NCBI GenBank assembly: GCA_900754515.1
Contig: CAAEDD010000057.1
Span: 1-6,530 of the forward strand
Length of the DNA stretch: 6,530 nucleotides
Origin: an uncultured Oscillospiraceae bacterium
GTDB lineage: Bacteria > Bacillota > Clostridia > Oscillospirales > Oscillospiraceae
Direction of reading: 5' to 3'
A program made the position numbers and the translations under genes. Each line of letters starts with the position of its first letter. The stretch's first letter is position 1. Positions 1 to 4,868 of the stretch are shown here, piece after piece. The notes beneath the pieces are model-generated. The model saw nothing but the letters and a program-made list of their open reading frames with translations, made no database searches and was not told the origin of the DNA.

Positions 1-583
1 ACCTGTTCCAGATCTGCCGGGTGAGGGAATACTTCAATTCCTTTAAGCATTTCTGGTTGTGCGGGTACATAGGGATCGGCTCCTCCAGCACATAATACAG
101 GTGCAGCCCCGTCCCGCTGTTTACGACAAAGGTTGCCTGGGGAAGAATATCCTTGTTCATCTGGTGCAGCGTGTCCCGGAGCTGGGGCATACCCACCCCA
201 TCCAGGTCAAAGACCAGGGCATAGAGATACCGGGCATTCTTGCCGCATCGCCGCCGCCCAAAGTAAGACAGCGGTGACATGATAGTAAAATCTGTGTCGC
301 AGACCTCCGACAACTCCAACAGCTCATCGGTGATCGTGTAGTGTTTGGCCTTGCCTTCCTCCTGGATTTCCAGGGCAATCCCTGCAGCCTTTGGCGGCAC
401 CGTCACCGCGATCCCGTTGCCCTTAACGTCCTCAAAATGGCCCTTCCGCTCAAAGCTGCCCACGGGGAATATCTCCCGGTAAAACTCAAAGGGCGTGACC
501 GGCTCCAGGAACTTCTCCAAATGTTCATTTTTTTCCTGATACAACGCCCGCAACAGCTCCATATTATCCTGTTCATCCCTCAT
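1..583 (-). CDS. Archaeo-eukaryotic-type primase / plasmid replication protein, N-terminal part
   Basis: This reading frame starts at ATG 583 and runs open to the left edge (194 codons visible), so the C-terminus is missing. Translation shows an N-terminal helical segment, then FDLDG at residues 125-129 after a hydrophobic strand, then SGTGLHLYY at 156-164. The spaced Asp-x-Asp and small-Gly-x-Gly-x-His motifs match the metal-binding and nucleotide-binding motifs of the archaeo-eukaryotic primase (AEP) superfamily, which plasmids and phages use to prime or initiate replication. D126, D128 and H161 would be the active-site residues. It is the last visible gene of a minus-strand operon, 9 bp after the stop of the small gene upstream and in the same frame. 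A second in-frame ATG at 562 has AGGA four bases upstream and could be the true start. The family call rests on motifs only; the third catalytic acidic motif and any helicase domain would lie outside the window. Confidence 0.72.
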   Translation of the reverse strand, partial: MRDEQDNMELLRALYQEKNEHLEKFLEPVTPFEFYREIFPVGSFERKGHFEDVKGNGIAVTVPPKAAGIALEIQEEGKAKHYTITDELLELSEVCDTDFTIMSPLSYFGRRRCGKNARYLYALVFDLDGVGMPQLRDTLHQMNKDILPQATFVVNSGTGLHLYYVLEEPIPMYPHNQKCLKELKYSLTRQIWNR

Positions 584-592
584 TCTGTACCA

Positions 593-862
593 TCACGCTC
601 TCTTCAACCTCTTTTTTTCTTGAATTATCATCTGCAAATACCTCTGACCATAGCCCTTCTGGTCCGCTAAAAAATCTGCCTTTTCCTCTTCTGTCATTTC
701 TCGGGTATTCTTTTCATGATAATAAACCGTTACTGGGCCATCGGTCTGCGTCTCCCAGATGTAATTCGGTTTCAGCGCATCTATAGGTATCCGCCCCAGA
801 AGCGCCCACTGCCGGACAGTCTTACTTTCTTCTGGTTTTCCTTTCTGTTTCCTAACAAACAA
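593..862 (-). CDS. Small protein of unknown function upstream of the primase
   Basis: I do not recognise this 89-residue protein. The chosen start is TTG 862, because GGAGG at 871-875 sits 8 bases upstream; a longer version from TTG 892 would have no ribosome site. The product is charged and mostly helical toward its C-terminus, where Lys/Arg and Glu alternate (EKKRLKRA end). A short central stretch around PNYIWET and VTVYYHEKN looks beta-rich. There is no signal peptide once the start is moved. Its stop is followed 9 bp later by the primase ATG, so the two are probably co-transcribed and translationally coupled; a role as a replication accessory or copy-number protein is inference from position. 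The stop codon is in the same frame as the primase, with only three sense codons between the stop and ATG 583. Confidence 0.6.
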   Translation of the reverse strand: MFVRKQKGKPEESKTVRQWALLGRIPIDALKPNYIWETQTDGPVTVYYHEKNTREMTEEEKADFLADQKGYGQRYLQMIIQEKKRLKRA

Positions 863-888
863 AGCAATCGCCTCCAAAAGAAAAAGTA

Positions 889-917
889 GCAAAAAGAAAA
901 TCCGCTGCGGCGGGGAT
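889..917 (-). terminator. Terminator-like hairpin before the small gene (possible attenuator)
   Basis: On the minus strand a GC-rich hairpin pairs ATCC-GC with GC-GGAT (900-905 with 910-917, two bulged bases, loop CGCA) and is followed at once by TTTTCTTTTT. That is the form of an intrinsic terminator. It stands between the operon promoter (1195-1224) and the ribosome site of the first gene (871-875), so it could act as a transcriptional attenuator. The stem is short and bulged, so its strength is uncertain. Confidence 0.4.
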
Positions 918-932
918 CGCCTGCGGGCGGGA

Positions 933-1006
933 AGGGGGGAAAGGGGGAGCCAAAGAGCGGCCCCTTCGGGGCCTTAAAGAGAAAGTCACCTCCCCCTTTC
1001 CCCCCT
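933..1006. repeat. 17-bp perfect inverted repeat enclosing a second hairpin
   Basis: Arms 933-949 and 990-1006 are exact reverse complements (A then GGGGGGAAAGGGGGAG on the plus strand). The 40-base interval holds a second perfect hairpin, GGCCCC-TTC-GGGGCC at 959-973. In the minus-strand transcript this would be a long purine/pyrimidine stem capped by a smaller GC stem, in the leader of the primase operon. It might equally be a DNA structure at the replication origin. Confidence 0.75.
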
Positions 1007-1194
1007 CGCTCTGGGGCATGGAAATGATGGAAAACCCTACGGGTTTACCACATTCCCACACCCCGCCGCTCACCCCCCTTTTCCCCTCCGACTTTCTCCC
1101 TGTCCGAGAGAGAATTTTAAGATATTTTTTAAGGGCCTAAAGGCCCTTTAGGGGGCATATATTATCAATACTTTTTTCCCTATTTTTCGACTTT

Positions 1195-1224
1195 ATTATA
1201 GCTCGACTGGATAGACCTTTTCAA
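1195..1224 (-). promoter_or_regulatory. Promoter of the primase operon
   Basis: On the minus strand TTGAAA (1219-1224) and a perfect TATAAT (1195-1200) are separated by 18 bp. Transcription would begin near 1188. The -35 box lies in the loop of the surrounding inverted repeat and the -10 box overlaps its left arm, so a protein bound to that repeat would block the promoter. Confidence 0.65.
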
Positions 1225-1242
1225 GTCCTCCAGCCGAGCTAT
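1198..1242. repeat. Imperfect inverted repeat overlapping the primase promoter (candidate operator)
   Basis: Arms ATAGCTCG (1198-1205) and CGAGCTAT (1235-1242) are perfect complements. One mismatch then gives way to five more pairs, CTGGA (1207-1211) with TCCAG (1229-1233). A T-rich tail (1243-1250) follows on the plus strand only, so it could alternatively be an intrinsic terminator for a plus-strand (antisense) RNA, although I find no clear promoter for one. Because it brackets a good minus-strand promoter I favour an operator. Confidence 0.5.
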
Positions 1243-1267
1243 TTTCTTTTGTGCTGCAGGAGGAAGT

Positions 1268-2041
1268 TTAACGCACGCAGGGCCTCATTTCCTCCGGTAC
1301 AGGCCCCAGGGGCCGTGTGTGGTAAAAAACTACCTCCCAATACCCACTACGGCCATTTAGATTCAGCTTCCGCTTCATCATGATGTTTTCTTCTCTATGC
1401 TCCTCCCACCATTCGCTGTATTGAATCATGTCCTCAAACTCCAGGTCGCAGCTCACCCGAATCCCTACTTTGCCAATCAGCCAGTCCCCGCCGTTCTTAT
1501 CCCGAAGTAGTTCTCTCCTGATCTGCTTCCTGGCCTGCTCCTCGGTAAACTCCATTGAATAGGGACTCTGTATCACAGTTTCCCAAAGCATTACCTTTCC
1601 CCAGCTCTGGCGGCTTATCTTATAGCGGTACTCCTTCTCCATGGAGCGAACCACCGCATACCCGGTATGCTCCTTCTTGGGCCGGAGGCTCCGGTCGGCA
1701 TTCGCCCGCTCCCGTGAAATCCGCAGCAGATTTGCGTTAAGGCCCTTCTGGTAACTGACCTCTTCCTCAGCCCTGGTCAGCTTCTCCTCCATGGCCGTCA
1801 CCTGTTCCTGCGCGGCCTCTTCGGCCTCCCTGGCCCGCTGCTCGGCGGCGGCCTGTTCTCTTCCTATCGTTCTCTTTGCCTGTGCGATCGCCTCGTGCTT
1901 ATCACGTTCCGCCACAGCAATCCGGCGCAGCAGCTCGTCATACTCCTCCAGAGAAAGAATCGCATGGGTGCTCTCGCTGTCGTTCCGGCCGCCAGGGAGC
2001 ACTTTATAGCCCATGACACCCTTTTTCGCAAACTCAGCCAT
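1268..2041 (-). CDS. Coiled-coil protein of unknown function, in the integrase operon
   Basis: I cannot name this family. The 257-residue product has three parts: a short N-terminal segment; a long Glu/Ala/Arg-rich helix at about residues 33-110 with few Pro or Gly (after PGGRN near 18), predicted to be a coiled coil; and a C-terminal globular part with Trp-rich strands and a basic patch (RSLRPKKEH near 117-125). No signal peptide or membrane segment is seen, so it is probably cytoplasmic, and the basic linker would allow nucleic-acid contact. Two ATGs stand in tandem; 2041 is chosen because the GGGGGG ribosome site (2047-2052) is 5 bases from it and only 2 from ATG 2044. It begins 8-11 bp after the recombinase stop, so the two are co-expressed. 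The layout loosely recalls plasmid coiled-coil partition or scaffold proteins, but I see no homology to support that. Confidence 0.75.
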   Translation of the reverse strand: MAEFAKKGVMGYKVLPGGRNDSESTHAILSLEEYDELLRRIAVAERDKHEAIAQAKRTIGREQAAAEQRAREAEEAAQEQVTAMEEKLTRAEEEVSYQKGLNANLLRISRERANADRSLRPKKEHTGYAVVRSMEKEYRYKISRQSWGKVMLWETVIQSPYSMEFTEEQARKQIRRELLRDKNGGDWLIGKVGIRVSCDLEFEDMIQYSEWWEEHREENIMMKRKLNLNGRSGYWEVVFYHTRPLGPVPEEMRPCVR

Positions 2042-2052
2042 CATATCCCCCC

Positions 2053-3075
2053 TTACAGGCCCCGGATATAGTTGTCGGCCACCACACTGATCCGGTTATG
2101 CCCCAGGGCCTTACTGCACACCAGCATGGCCGCCTTGTCCAGTTTCCGCCCGGCCTCGTCCTTCCTGCAGGTGTAGACCTGGCTCTGATACCGGCGTCCC
2201 GTCCCACGGTTTATCCGGTCGTAGGGGATATCCTGGATTGCCCTGGCGTGGGCCTTGTAAATGGCCGTTGCGTACTCAGCCCGGTAGCCGTGAATATCGG
2301 CGCTCTGGTGGACATGCTGCCACACCTTTTCCTCGCCCGGCGTCTCCTGTATCCGCTGGACGATCTGCGCCGCATTTGGGCCGATAATGGGGCTCAGGCG
2401 CTCTCTGCCGCCTTTTCCGTTCCTCACGTGGGTAAAATACTCCCCCTGGAACATCCGGGCGTCCTGGAGCATCCCCAGGCGCTTCACGTCTGCTGGCGTC
2501 AGCTCCGCCGTCGGGCGGCTCTCCAGGCTGGAGATCTCCGCTTCAATCTCCGCCCGGGGCACCAGATCTTTCCCCCGCAGTTCCGCCAGCTCGCTCCGGC
2601 GCAGCCCCGTCCCCTTGCAGAACTTAACCAGCTCGTCGTTGTTGGTCTTGGAAAAGTGCCGGTCACGCACCCGGTCGCCGCGGCTCCGCTTGATATCCTC
2701 CCGGTTCCGCTTTGGGGGCTTGAAGTAGTTTTCATCGTCAGGAGAAATACCGTACAGCTTTCCCATGGCCTTGGCCTCCAACTGTACCGTCCAGGCGGAA
2801 AGCCCCTGGTCGGCCCTGGCCTGCAGCCACTCGTTGACGTACTTCCTGGCGCTTTTCAGTGTGGTACATTCCGGGTGATGCTCCTTGATGTACTGGATAA
2901 AATACTTGGTGTGCTTCCAGTAGCTCTTGTAGGTGTTGAAGGAGAAAATCTTCTCCTTATCCGTACCTGCGGCCACCGCCGCCCGTTTGCTCTCCCCGAA
3001 GGCTTGCATCCCCACCAGCTTGTCATATGCTTGCTGATGGAGGTCTTTATAGTACGCCTTATTCCTGCGGCCCAC
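2053..3075 (-). CDS. Tyrosine recombinase (integrase/resolvase family) with catalytic-domain insertions
   Basis: This 340-residue protein has the full tyrosine-recombinase catalytic set. Residues are Arg159 in TGLRRSEL, Lys221 in NGKGGRER, His262 and Arg265 in HGYR, His326 in LGHNR and the nucleophile Tyr336 four residues from the end. The N-terminal half (about 40-125) is the helical core-binding (SAM-like) domain, with KYFIQYIKEH and a WLQARADQGLSAWTV helix. Two stretches are unusual: a Glu-rich helical insertion between Arg159 and Lys221, and about 60 residues between the HxxR and the second His, where XerC/D-type enzymes have roughly 20. Start GTG 3075 is preferred because GGAGG (3081-3085) lies 5 bases upstream; ATG 3087 has only a weak AAAGA. 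It probably cuts and rejoins DNA for integration, inversion or multimer resolution of this element. It leads an operon with the coiled-coil gene. Confidence 0.88.
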   Translation of the reverse strand: MGRRNKAYYKDLHQQAYDKLVGMQAFGESKRAAVAAGTDKEKIFSFNTYKSYWKHTKYFIQYIKEHHPECTTLKSARKYVNEWLQARADQGLSAWTVQLEAKAMGKLYGISPDDENYFKPPKRNREDIKRSRGDRVRDRHFSKTNNDELVKFCKGTGLRRSELAELRGKDLVPRAEIEAEISSLESRPTAELTPADVKRLGMLQDARMFQGEYFTHVRNGKGGRERLSPIIGPNAAQIVQRIQETPGEEKVWQHVHQSADIHGYRAEYATAIYKAHARAIQDIPYDRINRGTGRRYQSQVYTCRKDEAGRKLDKAAMLVCSKALGHNRISVVADNYIRGL

Positions 3076-3119
3076 TGTTACCTCCATTCTTTCGTATCGC
3101 TCATATAACTTATATATCC

Positions 3120-3150
3120 TATTTAATTTATATAAATTATTTAATATATT
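3120..3150. repeat. 31-bp element, copy 1, upstream of the recombinase
   Basis: This stretch matches 6373-6403 in 30 of 31 positions (the only difference is T at 3141 against G at 6394), in the same orientation. Its heart is a perfect 16-bp palindrome, TAATTTATATAAATTA at 3124-3139. It lies just downstream of the predicted -10 box and 45 bp before the GTG start, a classic repressor position. Both copies sit directly before a minus-strand gene, suggesting a shared regulator. Confidence 0.7.
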
Positions 3151-3153
3151 CCC

Positions 3154-3182
3154 ATTATATAATTAATATACGTTAAAGCTAA
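3154..3182 (-). promoter_or_regulatory. Candidate promoter of the recombinase operon
   Basis: The minus strand has a perfect TATAAT (3154-3159), with a weak -35, TTAGCT (3177-3182), at 17 bp. The start point would be near 3147, inside the 31-bp repeated element. The strong -10 with a poor -35 suggests low basal or activated expression. Confidence 0.45.
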
Positions 3183-3223
3183 GGCCGCCGCCTGCCTGCC
3201 CATGGGGCCCGGCATTTGGCAAA

Positions 3224-3299
3224 TACACTTTTTAACGTCTTATGTATGACGGTTTGGGGTTCTCTCCCCTACACTTTTTTGATCTGCTTATGTGTGCAG
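3224..3299 (-). repeat. Twin hairpin modules with identical-type loops and different stems
   Basis: Two copies lie about 46 bp apart. On the minus strand each is a 4-bp stem closing the loop A(T/C)ACATAA, followed by a spacer and AAAAAGTGTA. Module A has stem CGTC/GACG (3236-3251) and flank 3224-3233; module B has stem CTGC/GCAG (3284-3299) and flank 3270-3279. Loop and flank are conserved while stem bases change in a pair-preserving way, which favours a folded nucleic acid over chance. Confidence 0.6.
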
Positions 3300-3573
3300 C
3301 CCCGGTTTATTGAGATCTACGGCAGTTCGGGATCTGTCGGCTCCTTTTTAGAGTGAGCTACTCTCCGGCAGATTTACAGTATGCCAGCTACTATCCGAAG
3401 GGTTTATAGGGACAGATACGTTGTACTTACCCGTACTTTCAAAAGGATTACTCATACGGGGTCAATGGTGCGCTTACCATTTCACAAAGGTTACTGCGGC
3501 GAGCCCACGCACCACATAGGGGTATCAAACCTATCTCGGCTCCTATATTAGCAAACTGCTAAACCCCTGACCG

Positions 3574-3660
3574 GCAGCTCCCGGCCAAGACGCTCTGGGC
3601 CTAATTACTATTTACCCTCGCCCAGACGAGCATGAAATCTCTGCTGCAGCTCCCGGCCAA
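3574..3660. repeat. Pair of 15-bp direct repeats
   Basis: GCAGCTCCCGGCCAA occurs exactly at 3574-3588 and again at 3646-3660, a period of 72 bp, flanking the 3594-3626 hairpin in the candidate non-coding RNA. Exact 15-mers this close are not expected by chance; they may mark a duplicated structural module. Confidence 0.65.
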
Positions 3661-3747
3661 CACCGGCCACAGCCGTTTGATCCTGCCTCCTTCCTGCTGG
3701 AGCCGCTGATCCGTAGCCCCTGCAAATACACGTTTTCCTCCAGTGTC

Positions 3748-3776
3748 ATGTTACCATAGATAATCCAGACTGTCAA
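3748..3776 (-). promoter_or_regulatory. Strong minus-strand promoter before the hairpin-rich region
   Basis: A perfect TTGACA (3771-3776), a 17-bp spacer and TAACAT (3748-3753) with a TGG extended -10 just upstream. Transcription would start near 3741 and run into the hairpin-rich non-coding region toward the recombinase. No gene with a proper start follows within 600 bp. Confidence 0.62.
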
Positions 3777-3795
3777 CTTATTACGAAAGATAACC

Positions 3796-3842
3796 GTATA
3801 ACGGTTTACCCGTTCATTATATAAACGGGTAAACCGTTATAC
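3796..3842. repeat. 19-bp perfect inverted repeat with 9-bp centre (candidate recombination site or operator)
   Basis: GTATAACGGTTTACCCGTT (3796-3814) and its exact complement (3824-3842) flank CATTATATA. Each arm is itself a small dyad, so four AACGG/CCGTT half-sites lie in a row (3800-3804, 3810-3814, 3824-3828, 3834-3838). There is no T-run on either side in either direction, so it is not an intrinsic terminator. It stands between two divergent promoters (3748-3776 minus and 3901-3929 plus). Inverted arms around a short asymmetric core are also the geometry of tyrosine-recombinase crossover sites. Confidence 0.75.
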
Positions 3843-3900
3843 AAGAAAACTCTATTTTAAATCATTTTTTATATTTTAGCCAAAATAGCTTGGCTTTCTA

Positions 3901-3929
3901 TTGACTTTCATGTGTATCTTTTATATACT
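3901..3929 (+). promoter_or_regulatory. Promoter of the secreted-protein gene
   Basis: TTGACT (3901-3906) and TATACT (3924-3929) are separated by 17 bp, five of six matches to each sigma-A box. The start point would be near 3936, giving a leader of about 54 nt with ribosome site GGAAGGGG at 3972-3979. Confidence 0.7.
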
Positions 3930-3989
3930 CTGAATATGAACTCGCATGTTTCTCTATTTCCTCAAAAAACTGGAAGGGGTGCGTAAAAC

Positions 3990-4670
3990 ATGAAAAAACC
4001 TATCGCTTTTCTACTTACATTAACCCTGTTATTATCCTCTTTTCCCATAGCCTCAGCTCTCGATTCCACCAATGAAAATAAAGCCGAAACTATCTCAGCG
4101 GAAGAGTTCTTTCAAGCAATTCAAGATGAATATGCAAAATTTCACATTGGGTATACAGCAGAAGGTTATGACCCGTCGGCTACATTTACACAGGACTTTC
4201 TTAATGAGAGACTAAATGATATTAGATCTCGCATGAGCTCCGTTACAAATTATAGTGAGGAGTTGCAGTCATTCGTTGAGATCATCCCCGAACCCGAACC
4301 GCTTGATACCGCCGTTCCTAATGCTGTAATGCCCTATAAAAAAACTTATTCTATGACAAAAACGATTAAAAGTCCCTCTAATATGGGTGCCGCAGATATT
4401 TATGCCGAAGTCGACACGACTATAGATGCTCAATATAATGTTTTTATGAGTATTGACGATATGACTACAAAACAACTTGGATACGCCTTTAATTTTGAAT
4501 CCTGGACCCAGCATGATGGTTTTGAATCAAAAATATGGACTCAGAACGGTGCCAGCAATATGGAGTGTTACGCAACGGGAACTTTGGTTGTATCATGGAC
4601 AGGGCCTGTTGCAGGTATTAAGCATAGTTATAGTTCAGAGCATACTATTGGTGGGGGCGCAACCCTTTGA
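3990..4670 (+). CDS. Secreted protein of unknown function (AT-rich cargo gene)
   Basis: The 226-residue product begins with a typical Sec signal peptide: Lys-Lys after Met, a hydrophobic core FLLTLTLLLSSFPIA, and an ASA-type cleavage site near residue 23. The mature part has an acidic helical segment (ISAEEFFQAIQDEYAKF), a Pro/Glu-rich linker around residue 93 (IPEPEPLDT), and a Thr/Ser-rich probably beta-stranded C-terminal half with a single Cys (MECYATG). I recognise no catalytic motif, anchor or known domain. Ribosome site GGAAGGGG lies 10 bases before ATG, and a good promoter stands at 3901-3929. It is the only plus-strand gene and is clearly more AT-rich than the backbone, which suggests separate acquisition. 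A run of five G near the stop (4652-4656) precedes an abrupt ATL end; a frameshift there would extend the protein to 4761 with a beta-like tail. A role in competition, adhesion or as a bacteriocin-like protein is possible but unsupported. Confidence 0.85.
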   Translation: MKKPIAFLLTLTLLLSSFPIASALDSTNENKAETISAEEFFQAIQDEYAKFHIGYTAEGYDPSATFTQDFLNERLNDIRSRMSSVTNYSEELQSFVEIIPEPEPLDTAVPNAVMPYKKTYSMTKTIKSPSNMGAADIYAEVDTTIDAQYNVFMSIDDMTTKQLGYAFNFESWTQHDGFESKIWTQNGASNMECYATGTLVVSWTGPVAGIKHSYSSEHTIGGGATL

Positions 4671-4675
4671 ATCCC

Positions 4676-4783
4676 ATGTTGATCCTTCCAATCTTGTTTT
4701 CAGTTCTACTTTCCGCATTAAAATTTATATTCCTTATTCTTGGAATCATCTGTTTTATTAAATATATCCACAAGAATAAATGA
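4676..4783 (+). CDS. Possible 35-aa membrane peptide next to the secreted protein
   Basis: ATG 4676 lies 5 bp after the stop of the secreted-protein gene and opens a 35-codon frame, ending only 3 bp before the terminator stem. The product is one hydrophobic helix (about residues 2-26, rich in Leu, Ile and Phe) followed by a basic tail ending KYIHKNK, so it would be a single-pass membrane peptide with a positive cytoplasmic end. No ribosome site of its own is visible, so translation would depend on coupling to the upstream stop. Placement against the terminator favours a real gene. The sequence is T-rich, which makes hydrophobic codons likely by chance, and another frame over the same bases (to 4761) could be the frameshifted end of the upstream protein. 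If real, a partner or self-protection role for the secreted protein is a guess. Confidence 0.42.
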   Translation: MLILPILFSVLLSALKFIFLILGIICFIKYIHKNK

Positions 4784-4786
4784 CAC

Positions 4787-4833
4787 TAAAATAAGGCGGT
4801 GAGAAAACCTTGTTTTCTCACCGCCTTATTTTA
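4787..4833. terminator. Bidirectional intrinsic terminator
   Basis: A perfect 21-bp stem (4787-4807 with 4813-4833) with a 5-base loop has a GC-rich core GGCGGTGAG and A/T outer ends, which supply T-runs for both directions. It ends the plus-strand cargo unit and the minus-strand partition operon, which converge here. Confidence 0.9.
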
Positions 4834-4868
4834 CTACTATTGCATCTTTTTCTTGCACTATTCTAAAA

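Larger units (their letters stand above)
863..1188 (-). promoter_or_regulatory. Long structured leader of the primase operon (candidate control region or origin)
   Basis: This non-coding stretch lies between the predicted transcription start near 1188 and the first gene start at 862. It contains a chain of dyads: 1131-1152 (two overlapping, mutually exclusive hairpins), 1032-1046 (AAACCC-TAC-GGGTTT), 933-1006 with inner hairpin 959-973, and the terminator-like hairpin at 889-917. I see no convincing ORF; the 73-codon frame at 852-1073 is Pro/Ser/Gly-rich and lacks a ribosome site. Long structured leaders before replication genes are known to set plasmid copy number by attenuation and antisense RNA; that role here is inference. 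Confidence 0.5.
3219..3741 (-). ncRNA. Candidate large structured non-coding RNA (hairpin-rich region with its own promoter)
   Basis: These roughly 520 bp hold no credible gene but are dense in hairpins. They include TTAGCA-AAC-TGCTAA (3548-3562), TCTGGGC with GCCCAGA (3594-3600/3620-3626), TGGTGCG with CGCACCA (3466-3472/3508-3514), CCCGTA with TACGGG (3430-3435/3455-3460), a nine-pair stem 3332-3340/3365-3373 around AGAGT-ACTCT, and twin hairpins at 3236-3251 and 3284-3299. A near-consensus minus-strand promoter (3748-3776) would start a transcript near 3741. Size, lack of coding potential, the likely Firmicutes host and the mobile-element setting resemble the large ornate RNA classes ROOL and GOLLD known from phages and plasmids; I cannot confirm membership. 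Strand is not certain: the stem at 3332-3373 has a G-U pair if read on the plus strand but a C-A mismatch on the minus. No clear 3' terminator is seen, so it might be a long leader of the recombinase mRNA. Confidence 0.42.

Noticed and set aside
852..1073. 73-codon minus-strand ORF across the 17-bp inverted repeat
   Set aside because: Low-complexity Pro/Ser/Arg/Gly product, no ribosome site, and it follows the hairpin arms; better explained as leader structure.
2098..3108. 336-codon plus-strand ORF opposite the recombinase
   Set aside because: Pro/Leu/Val-rich composition is that of an antisense frame of a GC-rich gene. The recombinase frame on the other strand has all its catalytic motifs and a ribosome site.
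3612..3749. 45-codon minus-strand ORF (MTLEENVYLQ start)
   Set aside because: Its ATG overlaps the -10 box of the promoter at 3748-3776 and would not be transcribed. A GTG seven codons in has GGAGG, but the rest is Gly/Ser/Ala/Cys-rich and looks non-coding.
3180..3780. Group II intron, tRNA, CRISPR or IS200/IS605-type RNA in the non-coding region
   Set aside because: GTGCG occurs at 3469, but no intron domain V, reverse transcriptase, T-loop, regular spacer array or associated nuclease gene is seen.
3796..3842. Intrinsic terminator reading of the 19-bp inverted repeat
   Set aside because: No T-run follows the stem in either direction and no gene ends nearby.
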